64,000 bases of DNA, taken from positions 22,440,366 through 22,504,365 of the forward strand of contig OZ023181.1 of the NCBI GenBank assembly GCA_963995505.1, written 5' to 3'. Positions 13,311 through 23,841 of this stretch are shown piece after piece. The notes beneath the pieces are model-generated. The model did no database searches. It had not been told where the DNA came from and saw nothing but the letters and a program-made list of their open reading frames with translations. Source of the stretch: Hypericum androsaemum (Eukaryota; Streptophyta; Magnoliopsida; Malpighiales; Hypericaceae). Each line of letters opens with the position of its first letter. Position 1 is the stretch's first letter. Made by a program: the position numbers and the translations under genes.

Positions 13311-14042
13311 TTACACAACTCCTTCCTCAATCTCTCTAGTGATGATCTTCTTCTGACCAAAGCCAGAGGAGCTTAAGCAAGAAACAGCAGAAGCAAAAGA
13401 AGCAGAATCCGAAGAATTATTACAACGAGAAGACGAAGAAGATGAAGGATTATTAAGAGGAGAAACACTTGAAGAAGAAGTAGAACAACAAGAAGCAGAA
13501 GAATTACTATTAGAAGCAATCCCAACAAGAAGGTCAACGAAAGCACCGACAATGAACCCATGGTGCTTCTTCCCGTTGACCCTCAGGTACCAACCCAGCA
13601 GCTCCTCGAGGCAGTCCCAGTCCTTGACCCCATGAGACTCCACCATCTCTTCCATTGATCTCTTGAAGTCCTCGTACGGGTCCTCGGATTCCATGGCGAG
13701 GAATACGCTCTCCTTGAACGCGAACCCCCCGGGCTTGGTCTCCTCGAGGATGGACCGGGTGTCGCTGCTCCCGGGTTCGAAAAAGAGGCGACTCTTCTCC
13801 GATGACCCCACCGCGGCTCGCACCACCGTGTCAAGGTAATCCTCGGTGTCAGTGGAGGAGGAGGAGGAGGAGGTGTCTGGTGTTGTTATCTCTTGAGGGT
13901 CAAAGAAGACGGAGTTCAGTGTCTTGAACATGTCATCCATTAGGGCTCCTCCTCCTTCTGTTGCCCTAAAGGAGAGAGTTCTTGGATGCTTGCAAGATGG
14001 CCACCTTTCCTTGTTCTTGAACAATGAAGAGATGATCCTCAT
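13311..14042 (-). CDS. OFP: OVATE family protein (transcriptional repressor)
   Basis: A single-exon gene encoding 243 residues. OVATE family proteins are plant-specific nuclear repressors that bind TALE homeodomain proteins and TRM proteins and influence organ shape and secondary wall formation. The OVATE domain lies at about residues 113-172. It opens with SVFLAMESEDPYEDFKRSM, continues with the conserved WDCLEELLGWYLRVN, and ends HHGFIVGAFVDLL. The N-terminus (MRIISSLFKN) is short and basic. Serine-rich low-complexity stretches surround residues 58-66 and 177-215. The start was placed at 14042 rather than the upstream in-frame ATG at 14093, because the 17 additional residues are lysine-rich leader-like sequence and OFPs usually open directly with a short basic segment. 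No OFP subgroup can be fixed from sequence alone; it resembles the OFP12-18 type. Flanks are AT-rich without other genes. Confidence 0.92.
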   Translation of the reverse strand: MRIISSLFKNKERWPSCKHPRTLSFRATEGGGALMDDMFKTLNSVFFDPQEITTPDTSSSSSSTDTEDYLDTVVRAAVGSSEKSRLFFEPGSSDTRSILEETKPGGFAFKESVFLAMESEDPYEDFKRSMEEMVESHGVKDWDCLEELLGWYLRVNGKKHHGFIVGAFVDLLVGIASNSNSSASCCSTSSSSVSPLNNPSSSSSSRCNNSSDSASFASAVSCLSSSGFGQKKIITREIEEGVV

Positions 14043-14747
14043 TGATCCTTTTTTCTCTCTCTCTTTTGTTTTTCTTTTTGTGTAATTTTGCAAGATGGGT
14101 TATTGGGGTTTGGTTTTTGGTGGTTTTGTGATGTTAACGTGAGAGAGGAGTTGCAAGGGCTATATATTTGTAGGAATTTGAGATGGTTGATAACAAGTGG
14201 GGAATTTTTTTTTCTCGTAAAAACTAACTGATAATTCGATATTTATTGGATCGACTAATAATATTAGAGTTGGATAAACTATAAATAATTTTAAAAAGTT
14301 TTGCTACGAGGTAGGATGACAATGGATTCTATCTCATTTTTTAGGTCAATGAATCAATTCTAACTTTTTACGAAAATAGAAAAACTTTACTTGAGATGGG
14401 AATAAACCTACCTTAATGCCGTCTAAATTCTCGGAATTTAGGTGTCTCTGTCTAAATTTGTTAGACAAAAAAAAATTCATAAATAAAATCATGGTATAAA
14501 AATTTACCAAAAAAAAAACTCAAATTCTAGAAGAGTGAAAGTTGCAAGTGTTAATGGACTTAGCTTAGTTAAAGTAGAACATTTTTCCATCGTATGATGT
14601 AAGTGGTCGATGGTTAGGGGTTCAAATTCAGTGGGGACATGGGTAATCCCCACTGAAAGGGACAGGGGCAATATTAGAAATACACTAATTAAAATAATTA
14701 AAAAAAATATCAACAAAATAATATAATTTATGAAAATACAAGTATGG
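14043..14747. other. Intergenic, OVATE gene promoter side
   Basis: This is upstream DNA of the minus-strand OVATE gene. An AT-rich block is seen and no coding capacity. Near 14628 the phrase ggggttcaaattc resembles a Pol III B box, but no complete tRNA-like fold is evident. Confidence 0.35.
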
Positions 14748-15080
14748 GATATATTGGTTTTCATTTTCTCGGATATTGGTTTCCATCTTCTATGCTATTG
14801 GTTTCATTCTACTATGATATTGGTTTCATTTCTACTATGATATTGGTTTCCATCTTCTATGTTATTGGTTTCATTCTACTATGATATTGGTTTCATTTCA
14901 CCGTGATATTGGTTTCATTCTACTATGATATTAGTTTCAACTCCAATATTGGTATCCCATTATAAGTGAAAATGTATACCATATGAATGTTTTGGTTTCA
15001 TTCTTCTCGAATATTGGTATCATCGTTCTAGGATATTGGTATCATTCTACTTTAATATTGGTATCATTCATCTATGAATT
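14748..15080. repeat. Minisatellite of TATTGGTTTCAT units
   Basis: More than ten imperfect copies of a unit of roughly 20-26 bases built on tattggtttcattctactat. The first part alternates two variants (tccatcttctatg and tcattctactatg). The last units drift to attggtatcattc. It is tandem, AT-rich and non-coding. Confidence 0.85.
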
Positions 15081-15219
15081 TTTGCTAGAATTTTATGCAC
15101 ATGAAATCGATCAATCCAGCAAGAATCAAAGTCGAAACAGCATGTGGGTCATTTCTTTCGGACCAAATAATCAACGAAAAAAGCTGGCGAAAAAAATAAA
15201 AAAAAGGATAAAATAAAAG

Positions 15220-15450
15220 AGGGGGGAGCTTCGGGATCGGGGAAGAAGGGGGGGTGGGATCGGGGAAGGGGGGGAGCTTCGGGATCGGGGAAGGGGGGGG
15301 GATCGGGGATCGGGGAAGGGGATTCGGGGAAGGAGGAGGAGGGGGGGAGCTTCGGGATCGGGGAAGGAGGGGGTGGCGGCGGGATCGGGGAAGGAGGGGG
15401 GTGGGATCGGGGAAGAAGGGGGGGGGGGAGCTTCGGGGAGGCGGGGTGAA
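15220..15450. repeat. G-rich minisatellite (GGGATCGGGGAAGGG units)
   Basis: Tandem imperfect copies of a unit around gggatcggggaaggggggg, some with an inserted gagcttc. The plus strand is almost purine-only and G-rich, and has repeated G-runs able to form G-quadruplexes. The long proline-rich frame readable on the minus strand (15085-15609) is a by-product of the repeat, not a gene. Confidence 0.88.
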
Positions 15451-16941
15451 GGGGGGAAATTTTTTTTGTGAGATTATATAGGAAAATGGTGGAACCCTAA
15501 TGAGTATGTTTGGATAAAAACTCGAAAATACCCTCAAGAGATTCTGACCATCAGATCTGTAAAAAAAGAATTTGATCAAATCTAAAGGCCCATATTTAGT
15601 CCATACCATGGGGATGATTTTTATGTAGTCCCCCTGAATCCAAATCCGATGGTTAGTTAGAAAGTAAGCTTTTGGAGAGAGATTGTCAAGAAAATGGAGA
15701 TTGGTTGGTGGGGCTTGTCATGTGTGCATTAAATATCCAAGGGATTCCTGAAAATTAAATTTGACATTTAATGCGATCTCAAAATAACTAGAATACAATG
15801 GGAAAAACTACTTTCTAAATGTGCTGGAATCATTCCTTTAATTAAACGATATCTGAACTGCAAATCTTATCCTATTAATAGAAGGAATGTAGTTATAATT
15901 GCATCCAAAAATACTTTCTTTCTAAATTATAGCAAAAAGTATATTTTTTCCTTAGGGGCATACACACTCAAAATGGAAAGTCACCGCCGAAGTGTAATTT
16001 GAATTACATGAGGTGGCAAGTCGATGTTTTTCTCCCGAAAGGGAAAACAATAACTTGGCGGTTCACTTGATGATGGCCCATATTAATTTTTTGCAATTAC
16101 TGAGTAGGGCATTTATAAGACTGGTTTAATAATTTCGTGTGGAGAATAAAGCAAGGAAAGGAAAGCTACACTAATTGACAATGGTGATTTTTCCAATTGA
16201 TAATATATACATCACTGATTTTTAAATAAAATTCAAGAGATCGAAAGTGAAAATACTCACCATAAGATTTTCATTCGATAAAATTCGAATCATTTTATAT
16301 ACTGAGTCAATACTTGTTCATGTGTCATTGTATTCTTTCATACGGGCGATATACATGTGACGTTTATTTATGAATCAACGGTTAGTCACGAAGATTTGTC
16401 ATTCGGTGCCCATGAATTTAAATGACAAGTTTGGTTGGGTCCTTATAATAAATATGGACTTGTCTGTTCGCAAAAAAAGAGACTTTTCAGTTAATGTTAC
16501 CATCCGTTAGTATCGAGTTTCTTTCCCACATTCTGGAGTTGATTATTTTTTCATCTCTAGAATACATTCAAACTGTTTCTAATGCAATTGCATCAAAATT
16601 GAGTATAATACGAGTTTTGTCGTAATTTGCAGTTGTTCTCAATTCTAACGAATGACTCAATGTCCGAATACACACGTGATTTTTAAAAAATAGTATTGAA
16701 AATGTAAGAATATCTAGGAAGTTTTAGGAATGGCAATTAAAGTTTGAGGGTTTACTGAGACCCAAACCCGAAAAGTTCAAAACTCTGTTAATTTTGGTCG
16801 AGTCTAAAGTCAAATCCTAATTGGATCCTTATTTTTAAAAAGAATATGGGCATGTATATGGGTTTTTAGAATCTACCTGAATTTTTTTATTAATATTAAA
16901 ATAATATATTTATATATCTACTAATTACTAGACATAATATA
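15451..16941. other. AT-rich intergenic DNA
   Basis: No gene, RNA or element boundary is recognised. Frames are short and broken. Confidence 0.4.
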
Positions 16942-18784
16942 TGTTGGCGGGAAAAAGTGAACAATGACCCGAGACGGATCCAGAGTCGTCGTCCCAAGGT
17001 CGGTCTAACTATACTAAGGTTAGGCTATGAAAAACTATGAACTACGGACTAAGGGCTAAGGAAAAGAAAAGTAACAATAATAAATAAAGACTTGTGTGTA
17101 GTTGTGTTGGTGATGATGGATCCCTTGCCCGAGCTCTCCTTATATAGTGCACCTTGACCTAGCTCCCCCGACTTTAGAATAGTAAACCCTAAACTGTCTT
17201 TAATGCATGAAGATCCCGGCTCCAAGATTCAATCCCGAAAGATCCACCAACTTGTGACCATTGAAGAGATCCACCCTGGTCTGGTATAGCAACTTTCCAA
17301 AACAAAAAGATTTGGCCATAAATAAGACCATGTCAGGCAAGCAACCCAGGCAACCATAGAAGATTCTAGACCATGTTCTCCTAATTTCTCGTACTAGCCC
17401 AAGCAACAACAACAGGCCAAGCACAACTTCAGAATGGACCATCCCTAATGTGGAGGATCCTCCCAGCTTCCTAAGGCAATTTCCACCATAAGAAAATTTG
17501 ATATCTGATCAAGCATCACTAGGCCGTGCATCATAAGCAATCCTGGTCCAAATAGAGACAAGACCAAATCATGGCCCGAGTCAGGAAGGTTCGATCCAAC
17601 TTAGAAAAAACTCAAGCCATAAATCAAATTTGGAAAAACCTGACTCAAGCACACCTTTCTCGAAACCAACTTAAGGTGACGCATGACGGGTGTACCCCTA
17701 GCTAGGTGCATAGAAGGTGCGCCCCCTATCTTATGCATGCGGCGTGCACCTCTAATAATGTGCATGCCACATACATCTCCAGTCGTGCACATGCCGCGTG
17801 CGCCTCCAGTCGTGTGCATGTCGCATGCACCTCCAGTCGTGTGTATGCTACGTGCACCTCCTTCTAAACTCAAACTATATGGGCTCCTACAAGGCGCATA
17901 GGATGTGCACCTCTATCCAAACTTGGCGCATGAAAGGTGCACCTCTTCAACATGGCCCATGATGCATGCGCCTCTTCAACTCGGCACATGGTGCGTGCAC
18001 TTACCCAACTCGGCCCATGGTGCGTGCGCTTACCCAACTCGGCCCATGGTGTGTGCACCTCCAACCAGGCGGATGAAACGTGCACCTTCTTCCCAACTAG
18101 GCACATATTACATGAACCTACTACCTGGGTAGGCGCATGCTACGTGTGCCTACCTTGCCCAGGTTGCAAGGTGCACCTGTCATGCTTGGGTTAAACGATG
18201 TACTCATTTGACCCTTTTATAAACTATAAAAGTTTAGGTATATGTCTTGGCTTTACATAAAAATTTGAATCATCTAAATCGGACTTTCGAGTCAAAAGAT
18301 GAGGCCGATCTACTAGACTAGGCTCATGATGAATCTCTAACTAGGTGCATGCTATTTCGTACTTAGTTTTGACCTTCATAAACTCTATTTTGGAAGATTT
18401 CATAAACTAAAAAGTTGTAGATCTATGTCTTATCTTTCTAATATCATAAGAATCAGCTTAATCCGAGATCCAAGTCAAAAGTTAGGGCTATTCTATCAAC
18501 CAGGCTCAGGGTGTAATATCTTCCACCACTAGGCGCACCATGTCCCACTCCATCTAGGACAAGTCTTAACCTGAGACAAAGGTCAAAATGACATCCAACA
18601 CTTCTCTTATGCCTTGATATCTTCACACTTCAACAATAAATGTCTCAAGGTGAGATGTCCCAATGCATGATCCAAAGTGAGATGTCTCAGGGAGGTGAGA
18701 CGACCAAGGTGAGATACTCCATGGTAAAGATGACTAACAACATCTCAATATTTTCCCGTGTTTTGATATTTTTGCACTCCAACA
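16942..18784 (-). mobile_element. Probable solo LTR, minus orientation
   Basis: The block starts TGTTGG (16942) and ends CCAACA (18784), the usual LTR termini. Flanks atata and atatc agree in four of five bases. A TATA element on the minus strand (tatataagga, about 17140) lies about 200 bases from the left end, as R-U5 would require for a minus-oriented LTR, and the minus-strand 3' end reads ttcccgccaaca. An alternative right end at 18635 (ttcaaca) is also possible, since the phrase starting the LTR is imperfectly repeated there. No internal retrotransposon domains adjoin it. Its U3 part carries the minisatellite annotated separately. Assignment is inference from termini and promoter position. 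Confidence 0.42.
17660..18190. repeat. CATGC-rich minisatellite, 27- and 29-base units
   Basis: An array of degenerate units around agtcgtgtgcatgtcgcatg-cacctcc (27 bases, about 17778-17860), changing to 29-base units around aactcggcccatggtgcgtg-cgcttaccc (about 17977-18060). Nearly every unit has a gcatgc-, catgca- or gcgcat-like palindromic core. Open frames of 70-90 codons exist on both strands because part of the array has a period divisible by three; they are not genes. Confidence 0.85.
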
Positions 18785-21700
18785 ATATCAAATACCAAAT
18801 TTTTAATCCACTGCATCTCACTTCGAATTTCTTTTGATTTGTTTGTTTGATTTTTATATTTGCTAATTTTAGTGAATGATTCATTTTTATTTTCGAGTGG
18901 CTCCTTGCTACCGTAGACAACCAAGTAATGATTATTTATTAATTAAAAAAATTTAAATACTATGGACCTCTAAATTATTCTGATCCTGCACAATATTTTA
19001 GGACCGTGTACTTACCCAACTCTTTATTTAAAAAAATTAAAATAAGAGAAGAGAGTAAGAATACGAGCTTTATAGATGGGTCTCTGCCCATTACCATCCT
19101 TAGCTAGTTTCACTTGGTAATTAACAAACCCCCACAACAAACAGATCATCTTAGTTTTCTCAGTCAGATAAGAATTGCCAGTTATACCTTTACACAAACA
19201 AGGAATATAAATGTACGTGTTCCATTAATTGAGCATTGAATAGTAAGTTTCGGATGACCGCAACCATCCATCGTGCAACGGTACAATCCTTAATTAATAT
19301 TTTTGCTACCTAATTCCAATTAAATTTATATAAGGTGGTAAGGAACATTCCAATATATAATCTCTAAATTTTCTTGCAGTTTCAGACTTGGACCTTCCAG
19401 GAAATGCATCGTCATGCATAATTTAAAATTATACGGTTAAATTTTATTATAATATCATGCGATTTGTCATTTCAGATTTTAAAACTATGTAGACAAAAAT
19501 ATGATGAGACATGCCACGTTGATAAATAGTTTAGACTTAATTAACTATACATAGTTAAGTGTGTGACTAAGTTGTTGAGTAGGAAAGTGGTGGGCTTGTT
19601 TATAAGTGTAAAAAATTTATCAATTTAGGATGAGATATGAAGATTCTAATATAATATCAAAATGGGTTGATCCCGTGCTCATTGTTGACTCCGCATGATT
19701 CCGTATATGTGAAGTCAAAATCCGTGCAAATTTCTAATGTAAGAACTATTATCTAAAGAAACATTGATAACCTTTTTTTACAATTTTAAATCACAAGATA
19801 CCGAGGTCAAAATGTATGAAAGGATTACGGTTTAGTATAATGATCATATAATCATGTTTAAAGTACAACATTTAACATTTTTTTGGGGAAGTACAACACA
19901 TAACATTATTTGAGTATCATTATCACAGTCCACTCAGCAATCCAATTATTTAGTGCTATAAGATGTGCATGAATCAATTGTTCGAGCAATAGGACGATCC
20001 TTGTGTCGGGAACTCCTAGCTCGTAATGTCCCTAATCATGGGGTCTCTACAGAAAAAAATTAGTTGTGAGTTAATGGGTATGTCTCCTCTGTTAGTGCAT
20101 AATTTCATGATTTGTCTCGATTAAACCAAACTATAAACTTGCACATGGCAAGTTGACTCCTTAATTAAAAAATGGTGGGTAAGACATATGTGGCGTTTTT
20201 AAGTTCATAGAACTGTGGAATTTTTCGATTTTATAACAAGATTATGAAGCATACCCTTCGGAGCTGAGAATACAAATTTTGTACCAAGTATCAACCCATA
20301 AAATTAGGGAAAAGAAACCTAAATAATCATTTGGGAACAAAGGCCAAAAAAATGATTTTGCATTCGAAAAATTCATAAGTGCTTGTACGAGCTCATATCA
20401 TATACTCTTATGCTTTCCTATTGTCTAAAAAAGAAGATTGATAACACTTATCTTTTTCCTGAAGAATATTGTGAATGTATATATACACACACACTTGTCT
20501 AGTTGCCTTAAAAATCTGTAGCATAATTTTTTTATATGAACAATGGGAAAAGGGCTCTTTAATTTTTATTTATCAAGTCATAGATAAAACATATCATGTA
20601 CACCAGAGTAAACTATCTCTTCGAGTTATCCGAGTACACATCCAAATAAAACATAATAGGACATCTGAGACGAGATAATATAAGAAAATGAAATAATTAA
20701 CTTTGAGAAGATATCAGAAACGTAATTGTCCTCTCAAGAATTATGCCGAGTATGTATTTTCCAATCATGGGCTAAGAGCTTCCGAGCGTGATATATAAGG
20801 ATTGTGAGAGGTATAATTATATTCAAAGTTTTTTTTTTTTGCTAATCTTCATTGGGTCAACAGCTAGTTAGAATGTTGTTCATAGACTCGATCCTTGGTA
20901 GGGAATCATCCAGAAAAAAAAAATAGATATGATAACAGTCCGTATAAGCTTGTCAATTATTAGTGACTCTATAAACAAAGATTCATAGGCAATCACCCAA
21001 TATTCTGCTAAGCACATGCGGAAACAACAATTTGTTGGTCAATACTGACCCCTTTCCCGTAAGAATAATTCTGAAATCTATAATTAATTTTAAGCTTTGG
21101 AAGAAAAGACAAAAAAAAAAGAGAAAAACAGATGGGACAAACGAGGGGGAAAATATTGAAAATAATGGACAAAAGATGTCAAAGTTTCTCTGGTCAAAAA
21201 CCGGATGCAGATTTGCAAACCACAGTCTAAAACAACTCGCACAAAATCCGGATTACAATTTGTAATTACATTCCTGTATCGTTTCTAACTTTCTATGAGA
21301 CTTTTGGCAGAATTTTTATTCACGTAATGTTTGATTTTTTTATTAATGAAATTATTAATTTCTATTAAAAAATCAACCAATGGACTCAAGGTTTAATGAA
21401 ATTAAATATTCTTTTAATAGTAAATCATTCCAAATTAAATCGTGGATGTACAAACTTCCCCTAAAAGCAACAAACCCAATGAGCAGACTAACAAGCGTAC
21501 TTATAAAAAAACTAATAAGCTACAAGTACCAAAAAAAAGTTTTACAATTCAATTAAAAAATTACCTCATCATTTTTCAATTAAAAAAAATAATTAAATTA
21601 TTATCGACTAAACTCCTAAAATATACAAGGCAAAAACTCCGACGATTGTCCGCACCCACAGAGCACTACAATAATTAAGCTTGCAATATAATCAAATGTT

Positions 21701-21793
21701 CAATTAAGAGACAACATTCAACTAATTAAACAATCTTCCAGTTTTCATAGCGAAAGTGTCAGCGATTTGGAGCCGAACTCGCTGCAATTTTCA
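18785..21793. other. AT-rich intergenic DNA
   Basis: No gene is recognised. The frames at 20475-20678, 21032-21265 and 21442-21678 are lysine- and asparagine-rich, as expected by chance in AT-rich DNA. The last part probably includes the 3' UTR of the GIR1-like gene. Confidence 0.4.
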
Positions 21794-22087
21794 TTAGAAA
21801 CTTCGAACTCGAACTCGAACTCGTTTACTGCCCCGAAACACGTCGATCAACCTCCGGGAGCCCTTGCAATTAGGGCATTCGGGGTCGGATTCAGAGATCA
21901 TGACATAGATGAGGCAATTGGGACATCCCATTACGACCAAAATCGAGGCAACTTCATCGGTGGAGCTCTCAAGAGACATGCAAGAAGATGGTGAGCTTGG
22001 TAGGGATGAAGTCGTTTCGTGATCTTGCGTCGCCGTCGTCCACGATGGCGGTGGCTTGAGATCCAAGGCAAGGTCTGTGCTGTTCAT
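21794..22087 (-). CDS. GIR1-like small EAR-motif protein with CxxC pairs
   Basis: A 97-residue intact frame. It matches the plant-specific small-protein family containing GL2-INTERACTING REPRESSOR 1 and 2, which are adaptors that recruit TOPLESS-type co-repressors to homeodomain factors, for example in root-hair control. What is seen: an LxLxL-type EAR motif (LALDL, residues 6-10), a serine-rich linker, then the family signature. The signature has two CxxC pairs (C55-C58 and C71-C74) around MGCPNCLIYVMISESDPECP, which probably bind a metal. The C-terminus is short and basic with repeated Val-Arg (RVRVRVR). A single exon is assumed and length is typical. The specific partner cannot be inferred. 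Family membership is strong on the cysteine block; orthology to GIR1 itself is uncertain. Confidence 0.8.
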   Translation of the reverse strand: MNSTDLALDLKPPPSWTTATQDHETTSSLPSSPSSCMSLESSTDEVASILVVMGCPNCLIYVMISESDPECPNCKGSRRLIDVFRGSKRVRVRVRSF

Positions 22088-22602
22088 GTCGAGTGGGCAT
22101 GACGTGGTCTTTCTCTTCTTTCTGGGTTGGTCATGCGTCGACTAAATGTAATTCCAATTGAGGAAACAAAATAGTTTAGAATGTAAAATGTAGTAGTGTT
22201 AAAAACTTGAGCGAACGAATACTATGTTTATGAACGAGAAATTTAGGATTTTAAAAAACGTGAAAATCAATTCTCAAATGTTTACAATGACCAACAACAT
22301 TTTCATCAATAAAAAAGTAGTCTCCTAAAGGCTAAATCTGGAAAATATTCTATTAACATTGTTATCGATGCTCTTGGAAGAAAATGTATCAGTGATACAA
22401 TAAATTTTGACATGCAGGATTGGCAACCACTTCATCTAATTTCGGGTTTCATAAAATTAAAGTGTACAGATATAAGAGAAAACAAGGTTGAAACTAGGTT
22501 GCATTAATGGATAACCACGTCTACTCGACTCGGACATAGTAAATAGCGAGATTCAAAAAAATAAATAAGATTCAACAGCAGAGATGGCATTTCTCTACTT
22601 AC
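22088..22602. other. Promoter side of the GIR1-like gene
   Basis: AT-rich DNA upstream of the minus-strand GIR1-like gene. No acceptor-flanked coding exon was found that would continue the orphan exon at 22603-22824. Confidence 0.35.
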
Positions 22603-22824
22603 CTTTCTATCACAAACACCACCTTCGTCTCCCGAAATAGATTGGGGAGATGAACCAAATTCAAGCGAGCGAGGCTCCAAGATGGAAAATTTTATGTAAA
22701 GGGATTTATTAAGATCGCCAGGAAGCAGTTCAAATGGCAAATAAACCTCGGTATCATCGTCTCTAACGACGCCGTTTTCTGAAAGACAAGAAGAACTTCC
22801 TTCACCATTGAAATGTAATGCCAT
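22603..22824 (-). pseudogene. Orphan coding exon candidate (unrecognised protein)
   Basis: A 74-codon open stretch from ATG 22824 to a consensus splice donor (aaag|gtaagt) at 22603, on the minus strand. The frame continues open upstream to 22986. The peptide is acidic and leucine-containing (for example LPFELLPGDLNKSLYIKF) and I do not recognise it. The upstream segment PIPIPTHFYRM faintly recalls the PTHFFKV segment of EndoG-type nucleases, but no nuclease motif is present. No downstream exon is found before the GIR1-like gene, so this is a truncated gene, a decayed duplicate or a chance donor. Confidence 0.3.
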
Positions 22825-23336
22825 TCTATAAAAATGAGTAGGAATTGGAATTGGACCTCTGCTTTTATTGAACTTTTGGTTGCTACAAGTGAAGTGAAGG
22901 TTGCATAAAAACATAACAGAACATGGTTTTTGGTGTTTAACTTTACCAGCTTTTGAAAGAAAGAAAACGGAATAGCAACAGGACAAAGTTTAATGAAACC
23001 GATTAGGAACTAATGCTTATGTTAGTTAAAGACATTGAGATGGTTATCATCAAACCGGTTCGTGCAAGGAACAACAGGTTACGGGATCAAATGGTTATGA
23101 TCAACCGGACCTCTGCTTGATTTAGTGGTGAACATGCCTTAAAATATGGAGTGACAAATGAACATGGCAAGAAAAACATGAGCCAATTTTACATGTTAAA
23201 ATTCGGTAGGTAGGAAAAACTTGACCGTTTATAAAATCCAAACAACTTGAATGCTATTGAACATTATGGTTAGAAATATAAGAGGGAACAACATTCATTA
23301 TTCACCAGAATTTTTAATGAAGTGATTTGGGCGTAC

Positions 23337-23408
23337 CTGTGGGCTAACAATGGCACCCAAGAAGAGCAGGAAGAATGACCTTTTTCGAAGAAGCCGAATT
23401 CCACGCAT
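23337..23408 (-). pseudogene. Possible first exon encoding a signal anchor
   Basis: A 24-codon open stretch from ATG 23408 ends at a good donor (cacag|gtacgc) at 23337. The peptide is three to four basic residues followed by SFFLLFLGAIVSP, a textbook signal peptide or type II membrane anchor. It lies about 500 bases upstream of, and on the same strand as, the orphan exon at 22603-22824, suggesting both may belong to one secretory-pathway gene. Reading phases could not be joined with any strong acceptor, so the model is incomplete. Confidence 0.3.
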
Positions 23409-23725
23409 TTGCAAAGAATTGAAAACCTAATGGTCCATCTCCAATATGGGCCGTCTCCAGTATATATGCTTGGTGTTGGCGAGGCCCATTTTCCTTTAAA
23501 AGATCCACCATCCCGTGTTGATAGTGTTAAATGATTACTTAGATGTCATCTAATATATGTCGGATATTAGGTAGTTTTAATCAAATATAAAAAAATCTTG
23601 TTATAAAAATAAATAAATAAATTTATCTTATTCAGACTAACCCCAAAATTTTATTATTTAAATCAACTCCGAGTGGATATATATGGGACTTCAGTTCTCG
23701 TCGGCCAAAGACACTCTTTGTTTTT

Positions 23726-23829
23726 ATTTTTTTTATAAGTAAAATATATTGATCCACCAAAAAGTAATTACAAGAGTTATTACATCAGAAAGTACAAAGC
23801 GTACAGCTCATCGAGGTACTAGATAGATG
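23726..23829 (-). mobile_element. 104-bp 5'-truncated LINE tail
   Basis: Flanked by the 12-base direct repeat ctctttgttttt (23714-23725 and 23830-23841). On the minus strand it ends in tatattttacttat followed by a short A tract, a common plant LINE 3' end. The pre-insertion sequence can be read by removing one repeat copy and the insert. It is too short to code. Confidence 0.6.
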
Positions 23830-23841
23830 CTCTTTGTTTTT

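Noticed and set aside
15085..15609. 174-codon proline-rich minus frame
   Set aside because: It is produced by the G-rich minisatellite and has no non-repetitive coding support.
17601..18194. Several 70-90-codon frames on both strands
   Set aside because: They are by-products of a 27-base repeat; both strands stay open equally and contain only repeat peptide.
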